This document shows, one piece after another, positions 23,045-33,595 of a stretch of 64,000 nt of DNA. Source of the stretch: Dioszegia crocea (Eukaryota > Basidiomycota > Tremellomycetes > Tremellales > Bulleribasidiaceae). A program made the translations under genes and the position numbers. The notes under the pieces were generated by a model that saw nothing but the letters and a program-made list of their open reading frames with translations, was not told the origin of the DNA and made no database searches. Location: contig BCKK01000001.1 in the NCBI GenBank assembly GCA_001600615.1, positions 845,082 to 909,081 on the forward strand, written 5' to 3'. Numbering within the stretch: the stretch's first letter is position 1; the number at the start of each line of letters is the position of its first letter.

Positions 23045-23232
23045 ATTCGCTCCTCAAAGACGAACACAACATAGCCAATCATCTTAACACGGGTGCGGAT
23101 GCGTCAAAGAGGAGCGTAGAAAGCATCATCCAACCTGCCACACAACCTGAAACGCTATACGTAAGGCCTCCTGAAACCAATATCTGGCACTGAAACTTCT
23201 ATAACGCCGTAAAATGCCGAGTCGGTGACCAA

Positions 23233-23240
23233 TATATAAA
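23233..23240 (+). promoter_or_regulatory. TATA box
   Basis: TATATAAA about 93 bases before the ATG at 23333, followed by a C/T-rich leader with repeated ATCATCCATC. Most genes here lack such a box. Confidence 0.55.
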
Positions 23241-23332
23241 TTCGGCGCCGTTTCTGTCCATGCCCCAGGGCCAAGTTTTGCATCTCTTGTCCATCATCCA
23301 TCATTCATCCATCTATCATTCATAATTGCCAC

Positions 23333-23701
23333 ATGCATGTCGTGATCCCCTGCCCCTCCTCCCAGTCCCAACTCCAGACTCGCACCCCCCCCAAAAACCC
23401 TTCACAGCTTGCCCAAAATCTCAGTCCCCTCATGCAACCCAATCCCCATCCTCACCCCAACCCACACACACACGCCCCTTATTATTCAAGTACGCCGCCC
23501 CACCAATGGGCGGGTCGGACTGGGAAAGAGGGGCCAGAATCACGTCGGCCGTCGTTACTAGACGGCTTCGTTCAATTTCCTGATCCACCAGAGGCCTTTA
23601 GTCGGGCAGCTGGGGTCATTGGGCTCGACCTCTCAGTGGGGAAGAGCTGCAGGGAGAGGACGATATATCCTTATCGCAAGTTTCGGAGGCTTCTTTGGTG
23701 A
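23333..23701 (+). CDS. candidate small TATA-driven gene, unknown function
   Basis: 122-codon ORF starting MHVVIPCPSSQSQ. The first half is Pro/Asn/His/Gln-rich low complexity (PNPHPHPNPHTHAPYYSS); the second half is more protein-like (RRPSLLDGFVQFPDPPEAF, AAGVIGLDLSVGKSCRERTI). A GTGAGT donor overlaps the last codons (from about 23699), so the true C-terminus may be spliced; one possible acceptor (TTTTGTAG) gives a tail of IFGHT and a stop near 23818. The promoter architecture supports a transcript. No recognisable domain. It could also be a non-coding transcript. Confidence 0.4.
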   Translation: MHVVIPCPSSQSQLQTRTPPKNPSQLAQNLSPLMQPNPHPHPNPHTHAPYYSSTPPHQWAGRTGKEGPESRRPSLLDGFVQFPDPPEAFSRAAGVIGLDLSVGKSCRERTIYPYRKFRRLLW

Positions 23702-24318
23702 GTTCTTATGACGCAACTCTTCTTCTCGGTGTATACTTGGAGGACGCGGTATTGAGTGGGAAATTCGGGAGGACGTCGGAGTGGCTAGTTTTGTAGGATT
23801 TTCGGACATACATAGACATGCAAGCTATACTCTCAAGGCCGTACCTGTCTGTCATCTCTCGTTCAGCACAAGCCATAGCCTAACACGCATCTCTGGTGAT
23901 CTACATATCGGCCCAAAGATCGCATTGTCACTCCCAAGCAGGGCCCACTGATTGTCCATATGATCATTAGATGCGCCGCCAGGATATCTCTATGAACTCC
24001 CTTGTAGCCTGTATCCGTACACACTAGCGCTGGTCTTTGTTGTGTTCACCCGCTGGCTCAACAATCACCGGCAGGAGTCCTTCCAGTGTGTATCCGAGTC
24101 ACGAGCGAAGATAGGCGCCCGGTCGCTGCGCCGAAAGACGAAGAGGGGAATGGCGGTCAACGATTTGTCGTGCGCTGAATCCTATCAGCCACGGTATACG
24201 ACCTTGACAGCCTGGCGCACTCACAGGGGAGTGTCGAAGAATTGACGCGCAACTACTCATTTACCGCATTTGCTGTCTCTCCAAACGTCTCCCAGGCCTC
24301 AGCTTCCACTGTGCGCCT
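23702..24318. other. intergenic, no gene recognised
   Basis: About 620 bases between the candidate small gene and the MED8 stop. Short ORFs only; nothing convincing. Confidence 0.4.
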
Positions 24319-25191
24319 TCACGGGGCCACCACTGGCTCGACCCCGGTATCCATGTAGCGCACATAGTCCGCAATCTTCCACCCTTCCCGCGGATTCGGT
24401 GCAAGCACAGGCTCATCTGCCGCGCCCTTTGAAGCCGAAGCCTTCCCGCCATCCATCCCATCCTCATCCTCCCCGAAAAGATCATCCTCTTCGTCCTCTT
24501 TCTCCTCGCCATCAGCATCCGCATCGCCCCCATCCACCCTCATACCCCATTCATACTCTTCTCCGTGTTTCTCCAACGCCAATCGGAGACCCTCGGCAGT
24601 CTTTGCCTCACCCTCCAGCCTCGCCCTCAGACCGGCTAGAACGGATCCTATTTCTCCTTCACCCATCCGCTTCAGCTCTTCTTTGCCTTTCCACTCCCGC
24701 CGAGCGAGCAGCTCAGCCTGCGCCTCGGAGACAGCTGGGAGTGACTGTGTGTTGATGACTTGGAAGAAGGCCTCGGGGGCGATGGGGTCGGCAGATGCTC
24801 CAAGTGGATTAAGGGGGTGGACAATGTATCGCTCAAGGGCGGGTCTGTTATCGGGCGGTGCACGGGGCACGCCGGTCCGCACTGGGGGAGGAGGAGCAGG
24901 TTGGGCGAGATATGTAGATAAGGCATTGATACGGCCCAGTAGTAAAGAGTAGCGTTGTAGGAGGGTTTCCCTTGGAATTGTTAGTAGGGTCATCCTTGTC
25001 AGTCAAGATAAGACCCACCAATTAGGCATAGACCCATTAGTCGCGCCTTGGCCCAAGAGAGTCTTAAACGCGTCGATATCGTTGATGGTCGTTGTCAAGC
25101 GGGGTATGAGGGACTGGATAGGGCCCACGGGGATGTGAGGTGCGGTAGGGGCGTGATACCGATCTCCAGTTGGGTGCGGGCGGGCCTGCAT
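24319..25191 (-). CDS. MED8: Mediator complex subunit MED8
   Basis: Head-module subunit of the RNA polymerase II Mediator. After splicing out a 49-nt intron with a TACTAAC branch point, the protein reads GPIQSLIPRLTTTINDIDAF, LPNW-like MPNWETLLQRYSLLLGRINALSTYL, then HPLNPL, a helical region (FFQVINTQSLPAVSEAQAEL, LKRMGEGEIGSVLAGLRARLE) and an acidic tail with EEDDLFGEDEDG. The layout (N-terminal helical hairpin with PW and LLxRYxxLLxxL, followed by a C-terminal helix) is that of MED8. Start placed at 25191, the first ATG; reading further upstream gives AHELDKSASTTLRK without a Met, so a missed 5' exon is possible. Assignment is by pattern, not by an invariant motif. Confidence 0.7.
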
Positions 25192-25418
25192 CTTGCGAAG
25201 AGTAGTTGACGCCGACTTATCCAGCTCGTGCGCCTAGTGTCACTCGTGAGGGGAGATAGCAGCTACCGATACAGCCAGTGATGCGAGTAGTGGACTACGA
25301 CGAGAGGAAAAGTCAAAAGAGAAGAGTGAGGGGTGGACGGACGAGCGAGTTGTCAACTTTCTGAAACGGCAATAACATCTTGCAATTCGACATTCCTTTG
25401 CCTGATTCGACCTTGATC
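25192..25418. promoter_or_regulatory. divergent promoter, MED8/SWD1
   Basis: 227 bases between start codons; both products act in RNA polymerase II transcription. No TATA box seen. Confidence 0.45.
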
Positions 25419-27254
25419 ATGCAACAGCTCCTCAGTAAGTGCTCAGCTGCCAGGCGGAAGTGATCATGCCCGAGCTGATGTCCCAGACCCCTTTGCGCAG
25501 AAATATCCCGAGTCGAATGAGGGATCATTCCCCTCCGAGGCGGTCTCTATCAAGTTCAACCCCTCCGGGCCATACGCAGGCCATTATCTCGCTGCTGGTA
25601 ATTTCGACGGGACGGTACATGTCTGGGACGTAGAGACGAGAGGTATAGCGAGGACCTTAAAGGGCCACGTTAAGTCTGTAGGGGGACTATGGTGAATTTC
25701 ATCTTCCTGGAAGAGGCCTTTGGATGCGTTTCTGATTTTGCAGCTGGTCGAGGAACAACCGATACCTCCTGACTGCATCTCTCGATTCGACCTGTATAAT
25801 ATGGGATCTTTCCGTGCTCCCTCAACCCTCACTCAGACCTACGAATCCCCTCTCAGCCTCTGGTAAGGCCTCATCACCATCACACCGAATAGCGACGATC
25901 CGGCTCGACGCCCCCGTGTCCAAAGCGCAATTTCACCCCCGGACGACACACATCGTGCTTGCGACACTGACGTGCCATGAGGTCGTCCTGATTGATCGGC
26001 GGCCAGGCGGGGGAAAAGCTGTCCTGCAGGATATAATGGAAGCGGATCTAGATGAGAATGGGATGGAGGTGGATGAAGAGGATGCGCATAAACGGTGGGT
26101 TACTGGCTGTTGCTGTCTGGTAAGCAATGTGCCGAAGCTGATCATTCTCGCAGAGGCTCTATCTGTTGTGCTTCTTTCTCACCCTGCGGCTCAAGGATCT
26201 ATGCGGGTACAACTAAAGGGAGGATATTGATCATTGATCCTGTCACTCGTTTCGTAAGTCTCACCTATCCCACTGAGGCCGGTCACTGATTGCTCGCAGG
26301 TCATCCAGCGTGTACAAGTTGCCACATCAGCTATTCGTCAAATGACTTTCGATGCTTCAGGCCGGTATGTCCCCTTCCTACCTCTTATATACTCATGCTC
26401 ACCTTCAGGCACCTCCTCACCGCCGCGACCGACCGAGCACTCCGCCTGCTTTCCGTATCGCCACTCTCTGGCGCCTTGACTCCCTCTCATCGATTCCAGG
26501 ATCAGGTCAATCGGACGCCATGGCACTCGCTAGGTTTCAATCCAGATAGCGAATACGTCATGGGTGGGGCGGGACACAAGGCGGCACATAACATCTTCAT
26601 ATGGGACCGTGAATCCGGAGTGCTGGTGAAAGTCCTGGAAGGCCCGAAGGAATCGCTAGGGGACTGCGAGGTAAGTCTATCCACATTCGCGCTTCAGGAA
26701 GATAAATGACTAACTTCCACAGTGGCATCCGACCCGACCCATCATCATCTCCACGACCACTTCGGGTGATATCCAGATCTGGCAGACGTCAACGACGGAA
26801 AATTGGGCAGCCTTCGCACCTGGTTTCGAAGAGCTAGAGGAGAACGTAGAGTATGATGAGCTGGAGGATGAGTTTGATATTGTACGTTGGCTGCGACAGG
26901 CGGAGTGAGGGGTTGACGCTGATGTATCAGGAAGACGAGACGGAGCTCACACGGCGGAAAGATCTCGAGGAGGATATCGATATTGATATCCTTCGTAAAG
27001 ATGATTCGTATCCCCGGCGTCCTGGTCCTATAATTGCTTTGCCATCCGGTGTAGCTGAGACAGTACCGAGTGGAACAGAGGGGGAAGAGGAGTCGGAATC
27101 GGATGAGGCGAGAGCAGTGAGGATGGCGGCGGAGGTTGTAAGATGGGTAGGGGATGCGGAGGATGGGGATACATGGGAGGGCTTTTATCTCAGCTTGGAT
27201 CTGATCACTCCTGATCCGGATTATGAGGAATTACAGGCAGGCGAGCTGGAATAG
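25419..27254 (+). CDS. SWD1: SWD1/RBBP5, WD-repeat subunit of the Set1/COMPASS histone H3K4 methyltransferase
   Basis: WD40 propeller protein. The first coding exon is 13 nt (ATGCAACAGCTCC + A), splicing to give MQQLLNPFAQKYPE, a characteristic Swd1/RBBP5 start. Repeats include VSIKFNPSGPYAGHYLAAG, FDGTVHVWDVETRGIARTL, KGHVKSV, YLLTASLDSTCIIWDLS, ICCASFSPCGSRIYAGTTKG, HLLTAATDRALRLLSVSP, WHSLGFNPDSEYVMGGAGHK, HNIFIWDRESG and WHPTRPIIISTTTSGDIQIW. The hinge after the propeller reads NWAAFAPGFEELEENVEYDE followed by EDEFDIEDETE, the segment that in RBBP5 contacts the catalytic subunits. An acidic tail ends at 27254. About eight introns. Confidence 0.93.
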
Positions 27255-27585
27255 CATGCAGGATTATTTGCTCTTGCGCTTGTTACGGTGACACTAGATA
27301 TATCCATGATTACTCGGAATGCCCGTATCGGATCTACAGCCTGGCTCTAGTCTACCCCCACAAGAAACATGGGGAAGAAGGAATATGTACAAAGAGTTCA
27401 GAACCCGAAAAAAAGTGCTACCAAAGAGCCTTATAGAAGAGAATAAACCCGCACTAACTAGAATGTCCTGTTTATACTTGCGCTGACTAGCTGAGGAAAT
27501 GATGGGGTCGGGAGAGACGGTGGGGATGGCGTGAAGAGATTGCGTGAGATCATTATCAAGATTGAGATTTCGCTTCCGCCGACAC

Positions 27586-28953
27586 CTATACCCATCCCCC
27601 AACTTTCGGCTTGCCCGCTGCGCCACCGTGGTAGACGGCATAAGGGTCCGTACTGTACATCCCACTTGGCGCCCTATTGCCTTCCGCATCCTCCTCTTCC
27701 ATCCCACCCGCCGCCGCCGCCTTTTGTGCGTTGAGATATGGGTCATTGGTGTACGCCTTTGCCCCGTTGTCTTCGCTCTGCCTGTACGGGTAATGGCTGT
27801 CGACTGACGCACCGCCGCTGTGCACATCTCCAGCCACACCCCACTCCCCGCTCACTTGCCTCTGACCACCCGACACGTCCTGAGACCGGCGCGAGCGGTA
27901 ATCGGGATCATTGGGAGTAGACAGTTCCTCCTGGTATTCCCAGTTTGACTCCGCGCCTCCCGGACTTGATGGTCCGAGCGATGTCCGCTGACCATAGCCC
28001 GCAGCACTGCCTCCAATGGATCGCGAGGGGGATAAAGTCGCAGGTGCTGGTGCACCACCACTTTCCAGCCGTTTCTTTTCGGCGGCGAGAGCGAGGGGAC
28101 TTGGTTTGTTTGGTCTCCATCGGGTATTGGGATTGGCCGTTTCTCTCGCTGCGGCATTTTCGGCCAATTCGACGCGCTTCGCACCTCTCGATGAAGATTT
28201 GGGAGTGACGATAGGTGGAGCAAGACCGAGTGCCTCAGGACTGTTTGGCTTGTACTCCTCGACGTAGTCCGGCTCGGCGGGGGCAGTGAAGGGGTCGGCG
28301 GCAGGTTGGTTTTGCGAGTAGCCGTCAATGGCAGGTTGGACAGGGTAGGGTGAGTACTGCTCGTACTGGCCATAACCCTGGGGCATGGGCTGGCCGTACT
28401 GGTCGACCTGACCGCCGTGAGCCGGGTATTGGTAGTTGGTAGGCTGGGGCTGGCCATATCCGTACTCTTTGCCCAGAGTAGGGATGGGAGGGACGGGCGG
28501 GATAGATCCCATCTCCTTGTCCTTCTCGCTCATGCCGCCTGCAGAGCGACCGTTTGTGGGACGAGACCCAGAGATGGAGGGGCGGGAGGTGGCATTTGAA
28601 TTTCCGCGTTTCTTGTTCTGACGCTTTTGACGCGCTTCCCATCGGCGCTGATCTGTCAGCTGGACGTCCAAGCGCTAGTTGCGTACGCTCTAACTCACCT
28701 TTTGTTCGCGCGTACGTCTGCGCTGCCAGTACCACCAACCCAATGCGCCAAGGAGGGCAAGAGCCATCCCGCCAATCAAGGCAGGCACGGCTACAGCAAC
28801 GGGGAAACCACCGCCGGAGGATGATGATGATCCGCCTGAAGGTGCCGAGATACCTGTAGAAGCAATGACAGTCTGCGTGACGATCGATTGTCGCGCGACA
28901 AGGTGGGGGATAGGGGCCGGAGCCGGGGCCGGGGTGATTTCAGGAAGGGACAT
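27586..28953 (-). CDS. single-pass membrane protein with Pro/Gly/Tyr-rich cytoplasmic tail
   Basis: Two exons. The first encodes MSLPEITPAPAPAPIPHL, a Ser/Gly linker, a membrane helix VAVAVPALIGGMALALLGALG and a stop-transfer WWYWQRRRTREQK; splicing continues RRWEARQKRQNKKRG. The remaining 330 residues are low complexity: PQPTNYQYPAHGG, YGQPMPQGYGQYEQYSPYP, then Ser/Asn/Glu-rich stretches with PSPLALAAEKKRLESGG. There is no cleavable signal peptide, so the N-terminus probably faces outside with the tail in the cytoplasm. The architecture resembles fungal Mid2/Wsc-like or Skg6-type surface proteins, but there are no conserved cysteines to confirm it. Start at 28951-28953; stop at 27586. Confidence 0.75.
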
Positions 28954-30103
28954 GATGGATTGGAGGTAGTTTTGGCTGATGAATTAGCTTAGGAGCGTGA
29001 TGAATGCCAAAAGGTGAGCTATGGGATGATGTATAGTCTAGATTCGTATGCGGACAGGTGCACGGTTGACTTGTCCATCCCTTTCCTACTCAAAGGAGGC
29101 GGCAACGTCAAAGGATGCTGATCGTCACGACGACGCGCTACCTTACAACTCCGCAGCGTCTGACATTGCTATCCACCCTTGTACCCTCCTCCACATTCCA
29201 AGGCCATGGCCCGAGTACACGACCTTCCAACTCGTATTTCGGTAGAAAGACAAAGCGGAAACATTGCAGATCAAACAAACTCACAGATCTATACAAAGCG
29301 GTCTTCCTCAAAGTCCAGGATTGTGCCTTGACAGAAATCTGCGCTAGCTCTGAATCGCCTCGCCAACCAGAAGTGGTGCGACGAAAGGGTCGACCGAAGA
29401 TGTTTCAAACGAGTGTGGGTAGGATGTTTCGGTTCACCCAGACGCGTCGGTATATCGAGACAAAAGACCAGCTTTTTAGAGATTTAGCGTCGGGCAGCGG
29501 ATAGCAGGTGAGAGAGCTAGAGACACTAGCGGAAAGGGACGGGATGGTCAAGTGTGGGGATGTTTGTTGGAAGGAGGATGAGTGTAGTATCGAACAAAGG
29601 GGGGCAAGCGAAAAGGCAAAACGCGCCAAGGGGGAGGTGTGTGCGGCAGAGGGGACCGGCGTCTCGTAACGTAAGGCACCTTTGTTGTGATTAGGCTCTA
29701 GGCTCTTCTTTCGCTTTGTTGACGTTTCGCCTCGACCGAGGTGTTTGCGGTGAGATCGGGACGGAGGATGTGTGCTATAGATGAAGAGTATATGGAGATG
29801 CAAAAGCGAGAGGTCAAAAGTCGCAGTGGGAGGATCGCACAAACAACTCTCCGACCCCCATGTCCGGAAGTAAAGCTAATTCTGGCCCATCGGGTGGGAT
29901 ACGCCAACTCGGCTATATCCGCTCGCCTCTGCCTCGAACGCGGTCATGCATGACCAGCGACAGGTAACAGAGCGCAAGACATGGTCTATGAAGATGAGAT
30001 GCATGATGCAGGTCGACTCCGCCAAAAGCTCCAAACACCCAAAAGGAAGGCTCGCCATATTTCGGCGTGGGAAGAGGGAAGGAGGTGATTGCGCAGAAGA
30101 TCT
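28954..30103. other. 1.15-kb gap with no recognised gene
   Basis: Lies upstream of the membrane-protein gene and downstream of MPG1. ORFs up to 145 codons exist on both strands but are low complexity, overlap each other and have no splice pattern or conserved motif. It may be a long promoter or hold a non-coding RNA; the sequence does not decide. Confidence 0.4.
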
Positions 30104-31926
30104 TTACATGACGATTCGGGGTTCGGTAATGCTGCTGGAGATCTGTGAGGGTCAGCTGCTGTCTATGGTACTCGCTGGGCTAGTCAAGTGCAACTTACGC
30201 TCTTGTGGGGCAGAACTGAAGCACCGTTGACATACAGCTCATCCTTGATCGTAACGTCGTCTCCCAAAACCGTAATGTTCTCAACCCGAGTCTGGATTGT
30301 CAGCTCATGGTCGTACGTTTCTGAGACGTAAACAACTTACCCATCTGCCGACATTACTGTTCCAGCCGATAATACTGTTGGCGATCCAGGCGTGATCCCG
30401 GACAACGGCGTTGCTCATGACGACACATCGCTGCAGACGGACACCAGCACCAATCTTCACACCGGGTCCAATGACGACGTTGGGGCCGAGCACGGCGGTA
30501 GGGTCGATTTCCGCAGTCTATCAGGTCAGCTGTGCGTCTGCGGGGTGGGCCATCATGTGGAGAGATGCAACTCACAGGGTCGACCAGAACATTACCACCG
30601 TACACCCATTTGTTCTTTGCGGGGTCGGTGAGAAGAGGAGAGTGTGTGGCGGTGAGGTGCGAAAGGTAGAGACAGGTACCTAGGGCGTCAGCGGACAGAA
30701 GATTACTTGCTGATCACGTTGTACGCACCAAGGATGAAGTCTTTGGGCTGTCCGACATCCATCCAGAACCCAGCAAGATCGTAAGAGTGCAATTGTCCAT
30801 CAGCAGCAATCTCGGGGAAGATCTCCTTCTCGATGGATGTTGGTCGAAGCTTAAACGATCAGCTTTGTATCACGAAATGCGATCAGGGTAGCTCACCTCG
30901 ATTCGGTTCAGGATGCTAGGGTTGAACATGTAGATACCGGCGTTGATTCTGTTTCCGACGAATTCGACAGGCTTCTCAACGAATCGGTCAATGACGGTGC
31001 TTCCGGGCTTGGTGACAACGACACCGTATGCGGAGGGCTCGGCGACTTTGGTGACCTAGGTCGTCAGCTTAAGGCACCTGCGAATGAAGCATAAGGTGGC
31101 AGCTCACCATAATAGATCCCTCAGCTCCGTGGGCAATGTGGAAATCGCTAAAGGTCAGCTATGGGCTTGCGTACGGAATGCCTAGGAGCTCACCGGAACG
31201 CCTCGAAGGGATATGTGCAAGTGACATCGGAGTTCAGGACGAAGAATGGGGTGTCGTCCTTGCCTAGGATATCCCGAGCGAGGGCGAGAGGACCAGCTAC
31301 GACAATCAGCTTCTGAGCACGGATCATCGAAGCTTCGCGACGCGACTTCCCGGTGCAAGGCCGCACGGGTCCTTTCCTGTGTTCCAGGCACGATCATGCA
31401 CACAATACAATCCCCAACGCGGACATACCTGTTCCAAGTGGTTCAGTCTCGACTGAGAAGTGAATGTTGATCCCAAACTCCTCTTCTGACTTTTTAAGGA
31501 CAGACACCATAACCTCTGGACGGTAGTTTACAGCCAGGACGATATCCTTTACGCCAGCTTTGACGAGAGCCTCGATCTGGTGTAGACTAGTTTGGGGTCA
31601 GCTCTATCGCGGATCTCGATAGCGTCCGGACGCGTAGGCCGCCAAAGTAGACGCGACAACATACATCATAGCCTAGAGGTCAGCTGTGCTACTGCGGACG
31701 CGCCGGAATTTTACATACCTTGTTGCAAAACTCGACAAGGGGCTTGGGCCATGATAGCTGATTGACGTGAGCTTATGGCCATCCGAATAAGACGCGACGT
31801 TCGAAATTACTCACTGTCAAGGGCCTCAAACGAGTACCGAAACCTCCGACAAGAATTAAAGCGTACTGGGGATAAGCTGGAGCTCTAAGCAGCTGATCGA
31901 ACGGCTGGACCGAGACTCATCTTCAT
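30104..31926 (-). CDS. MPG1: mannose-1-phosphate guanylyltransferase (GDP-mannose pyrophosphorylase)
   Basis: Makes GDP-mannose from mannose-1-phosphate and GTP in the cytosol, feeding N- and O-glycosylation, GPI anchors and, in capsulate relatives, capsule mannan. The nucleotidyltransferase signature [16 protein letters not shown] is followed by [61 protein letters not shown] and [12 protein letters not shown]. The C-terminal left-handed beta-helix has [49 protein letters not shown] and [13 protein letters not shown], ending IVM at 30104. NKAMILHQ needs an 8-nt exon at 31665-31672. The first exon is uncertain: ATGAAGATG at 31926 is in a good place, but the donor joining it to TACGCTTTAATT is not canonical (intron of about 34-40 nt). 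Confidence 0.92.
31665..31672 (-). other. 8-nt microexon of MPG1
   Basis: Minus-strand GCTATGAT lies between acceptor GCTGACCTCTAG and donor GTATGT. AAC-AAG + GCT-ATG-AT + T-CTA-CAC gives NKAMILH, the family's conserved sequence (usually NKPMILH). The flanking introns both carry GCTGACC branch points. Confidence 0.85.
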
Positions 31927-32275
31927 TTTAAGGGAGCGGGGGAATGGACAAGGACGGTAGGGTGAGCTAAGACGCGGTGTGTGTACCAAAGTGTGAGATG
32001 GGGAGGGCAGAGATGGAACTTTTGGGTGGTCGACACGTTGATGGTTTCCACACGCGATTTCAGGGAAACAATCTAGCGGGACAGGCCGCATACCGGATCC
32101 GGAGATTGCGGCACGCGGGCTGGCGGCGATCTCCACTCTGGTATTTGATGGCTGTCAGTTTAGTGTATTTATCCCGGCCAGTCATCGCTAGTCTCGCCTC
32201 CACCTCCAGACTTTTTCAAAGCGCACCCAGCTCTATCTTGACTCATCCCACCCTCACCCACATCCAGCCACCACA
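31927..32275. promoter_or_regulatory. divergent promoter, MPG1/RLP24
   Basis: 349 bases between divergent starts; a C/A-rich leader (CCCACCCTCACCCACATCCAGCCACCACA) precedes the RLP24 ATG. Confidence 0.45.
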
Positions 32276-33076
32276 ATGCGTATCGAAAAGTGTTACTTCT
32301 GCTCGACAAATGTCTACCCCGGAAACGGGAACATGTTTGTCCGAAACGACGCGAAATGTTTCAGATTCTGTGGGAGCAAATGCCACAAGAACTTCAAGAT
32401 GAAGCGGAACCCCAGAAAGGTCAGGTGGACAAAGGCATTCAGGAGGGCAAATGGCAAGGAGATGGTCATTGTGAGTCTTCTCCCAGTTGACGAAGCATCG
32501 GAATGGATCCGTTTTGGAATGGGCACACACCTCGAAAGTGGCGCCAGGATCAGGCGGCAAATTTTCACTTGCCGCTTTGTCAGGGTTGACCGGTCGATCG
32601 CACCGCGAGAAGCCTTGGCTAACGTACAGGACTCCACATTCGAGTTTGAGAAGCGTCGAAACGTCCCCGTCCGATACGACCGAGAGCTCGTGGCAACAAC
32701 GCTCAAGGCGATGGAGCGTGTGCAGGAGATCAGGGCAAAGCGAGAAAAGGCATTCTGGAAGAACCGGTATGTCCCCTGTTGGCGAGTCCTGAACTTTTAC
32801 TGACAATGCAGGATGGCTGGCAACAAATCCCTCAAAATCGCCGAATCAGCACAAGAGGTTGCACGCCATATCGGGCTCGTCCAACCCCGTGGTGTACCCG
32901 TCGAGCAGGGAGCAGAGCGCCTACAGATCAAGGAGAAGATCAAGGTGCGCGCAAAGCAGCGTGGAGAGATGGCCAGGCAGATGGTCAAGGGCAAGGCATC
33001 GGCCAAGGGTGGCAAGGAGAGCCGGTTGATTCCTGCTGCGGGCGGTGGGATGGGCATGGGGATGCACGTCGAGTAG
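32276..33076 (+). CDS. RLP24: RLP24, 60S ribosome biogenesis protein (eL24-like)
   Basis: Nucleolar and cytoplasmic pre-60S factor that is later replaced by ribosomal eL24 with help of the AAA ATPase Drg1. The zinc finger is [33 protein letters not shown] (CxxC..CxxxC). Conserved blocks [60 protein letters not shown] and KNRMAGNK follow. Intron 32471-32629 (159 nt) is stopless and in frame, so the unspliced ORF runs on to 32803; the family alignment shows it must be removed. The C-terminal tail is basic with a Met/Gly end ([11 protein letters not shown]) and lacks the acidic tract of yeast Rlp24. Stop at 33074-33076. Confidence 0.95.
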
Positions 33077-33595
33077 GCGGCGCTGTTCGTGAAGTAGCGT
33101 TCTGTTGTATCATATCTCATTGGGCTAGATTTGCGTTGGCAGGAACTGCTGGGCTGGCCTGGGGATTTTGTTTTGAAGATTGACATGGACTGCTGGATAC
33201 ATACAAACGATCCACGCCCGGAATGCTCAATCTACACGATCTCCGTTCGTGTCGGTGCGACTCCTATAGTCTAAGCCGGCCATGCTCTCTTAAACCAGGA
33301 CCATGGAGCTAGAAGTAGCGATGAAATTCCGATCTTGTCTACAGAACATACCGCAGAGGCCGCAGATCAGTGGTCAATCGCCACTCTCGGAAGCAGAGCG
33401 AGCTCAAAGTGAAACGGCGGTCGAACGTCATCGCAAATTCGCACATTCCTTGCTTTGTTGACTGTGTTGAGCAGTTACTAGATCAGACAGAGCATCTCGC
33501 ACAAAGCATAGATTTAATCGATAGATCAAAGAGAGACTTTTCATCACCCCAGCTCGAAATCAAATCGCCAGGAAGACCAGGCTGCGGACATTGTC
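33077..33595. other. intergenic, promoter of the J-protein gene
   Basis: 519 bases between RLP24 and the next start. No gene seen. Confidence 0.4.

Noticed and set aside
29405..29842. 145-codon minus-strand ORF in the 28.9-30.1 kb gap
   Set aside because: Composition is Ser/Pro/His-rich by base bias, there is no promoter or splice signal, and it overlaps other equally long random ORFs.
32243..32806. 187-codon ORF antisense to RLP24
   Set aside because: It mirrors the conserved RLP24 exons and the stopless intron; the plus-strand protein is an unmistakable family member and the antisense one has no features.
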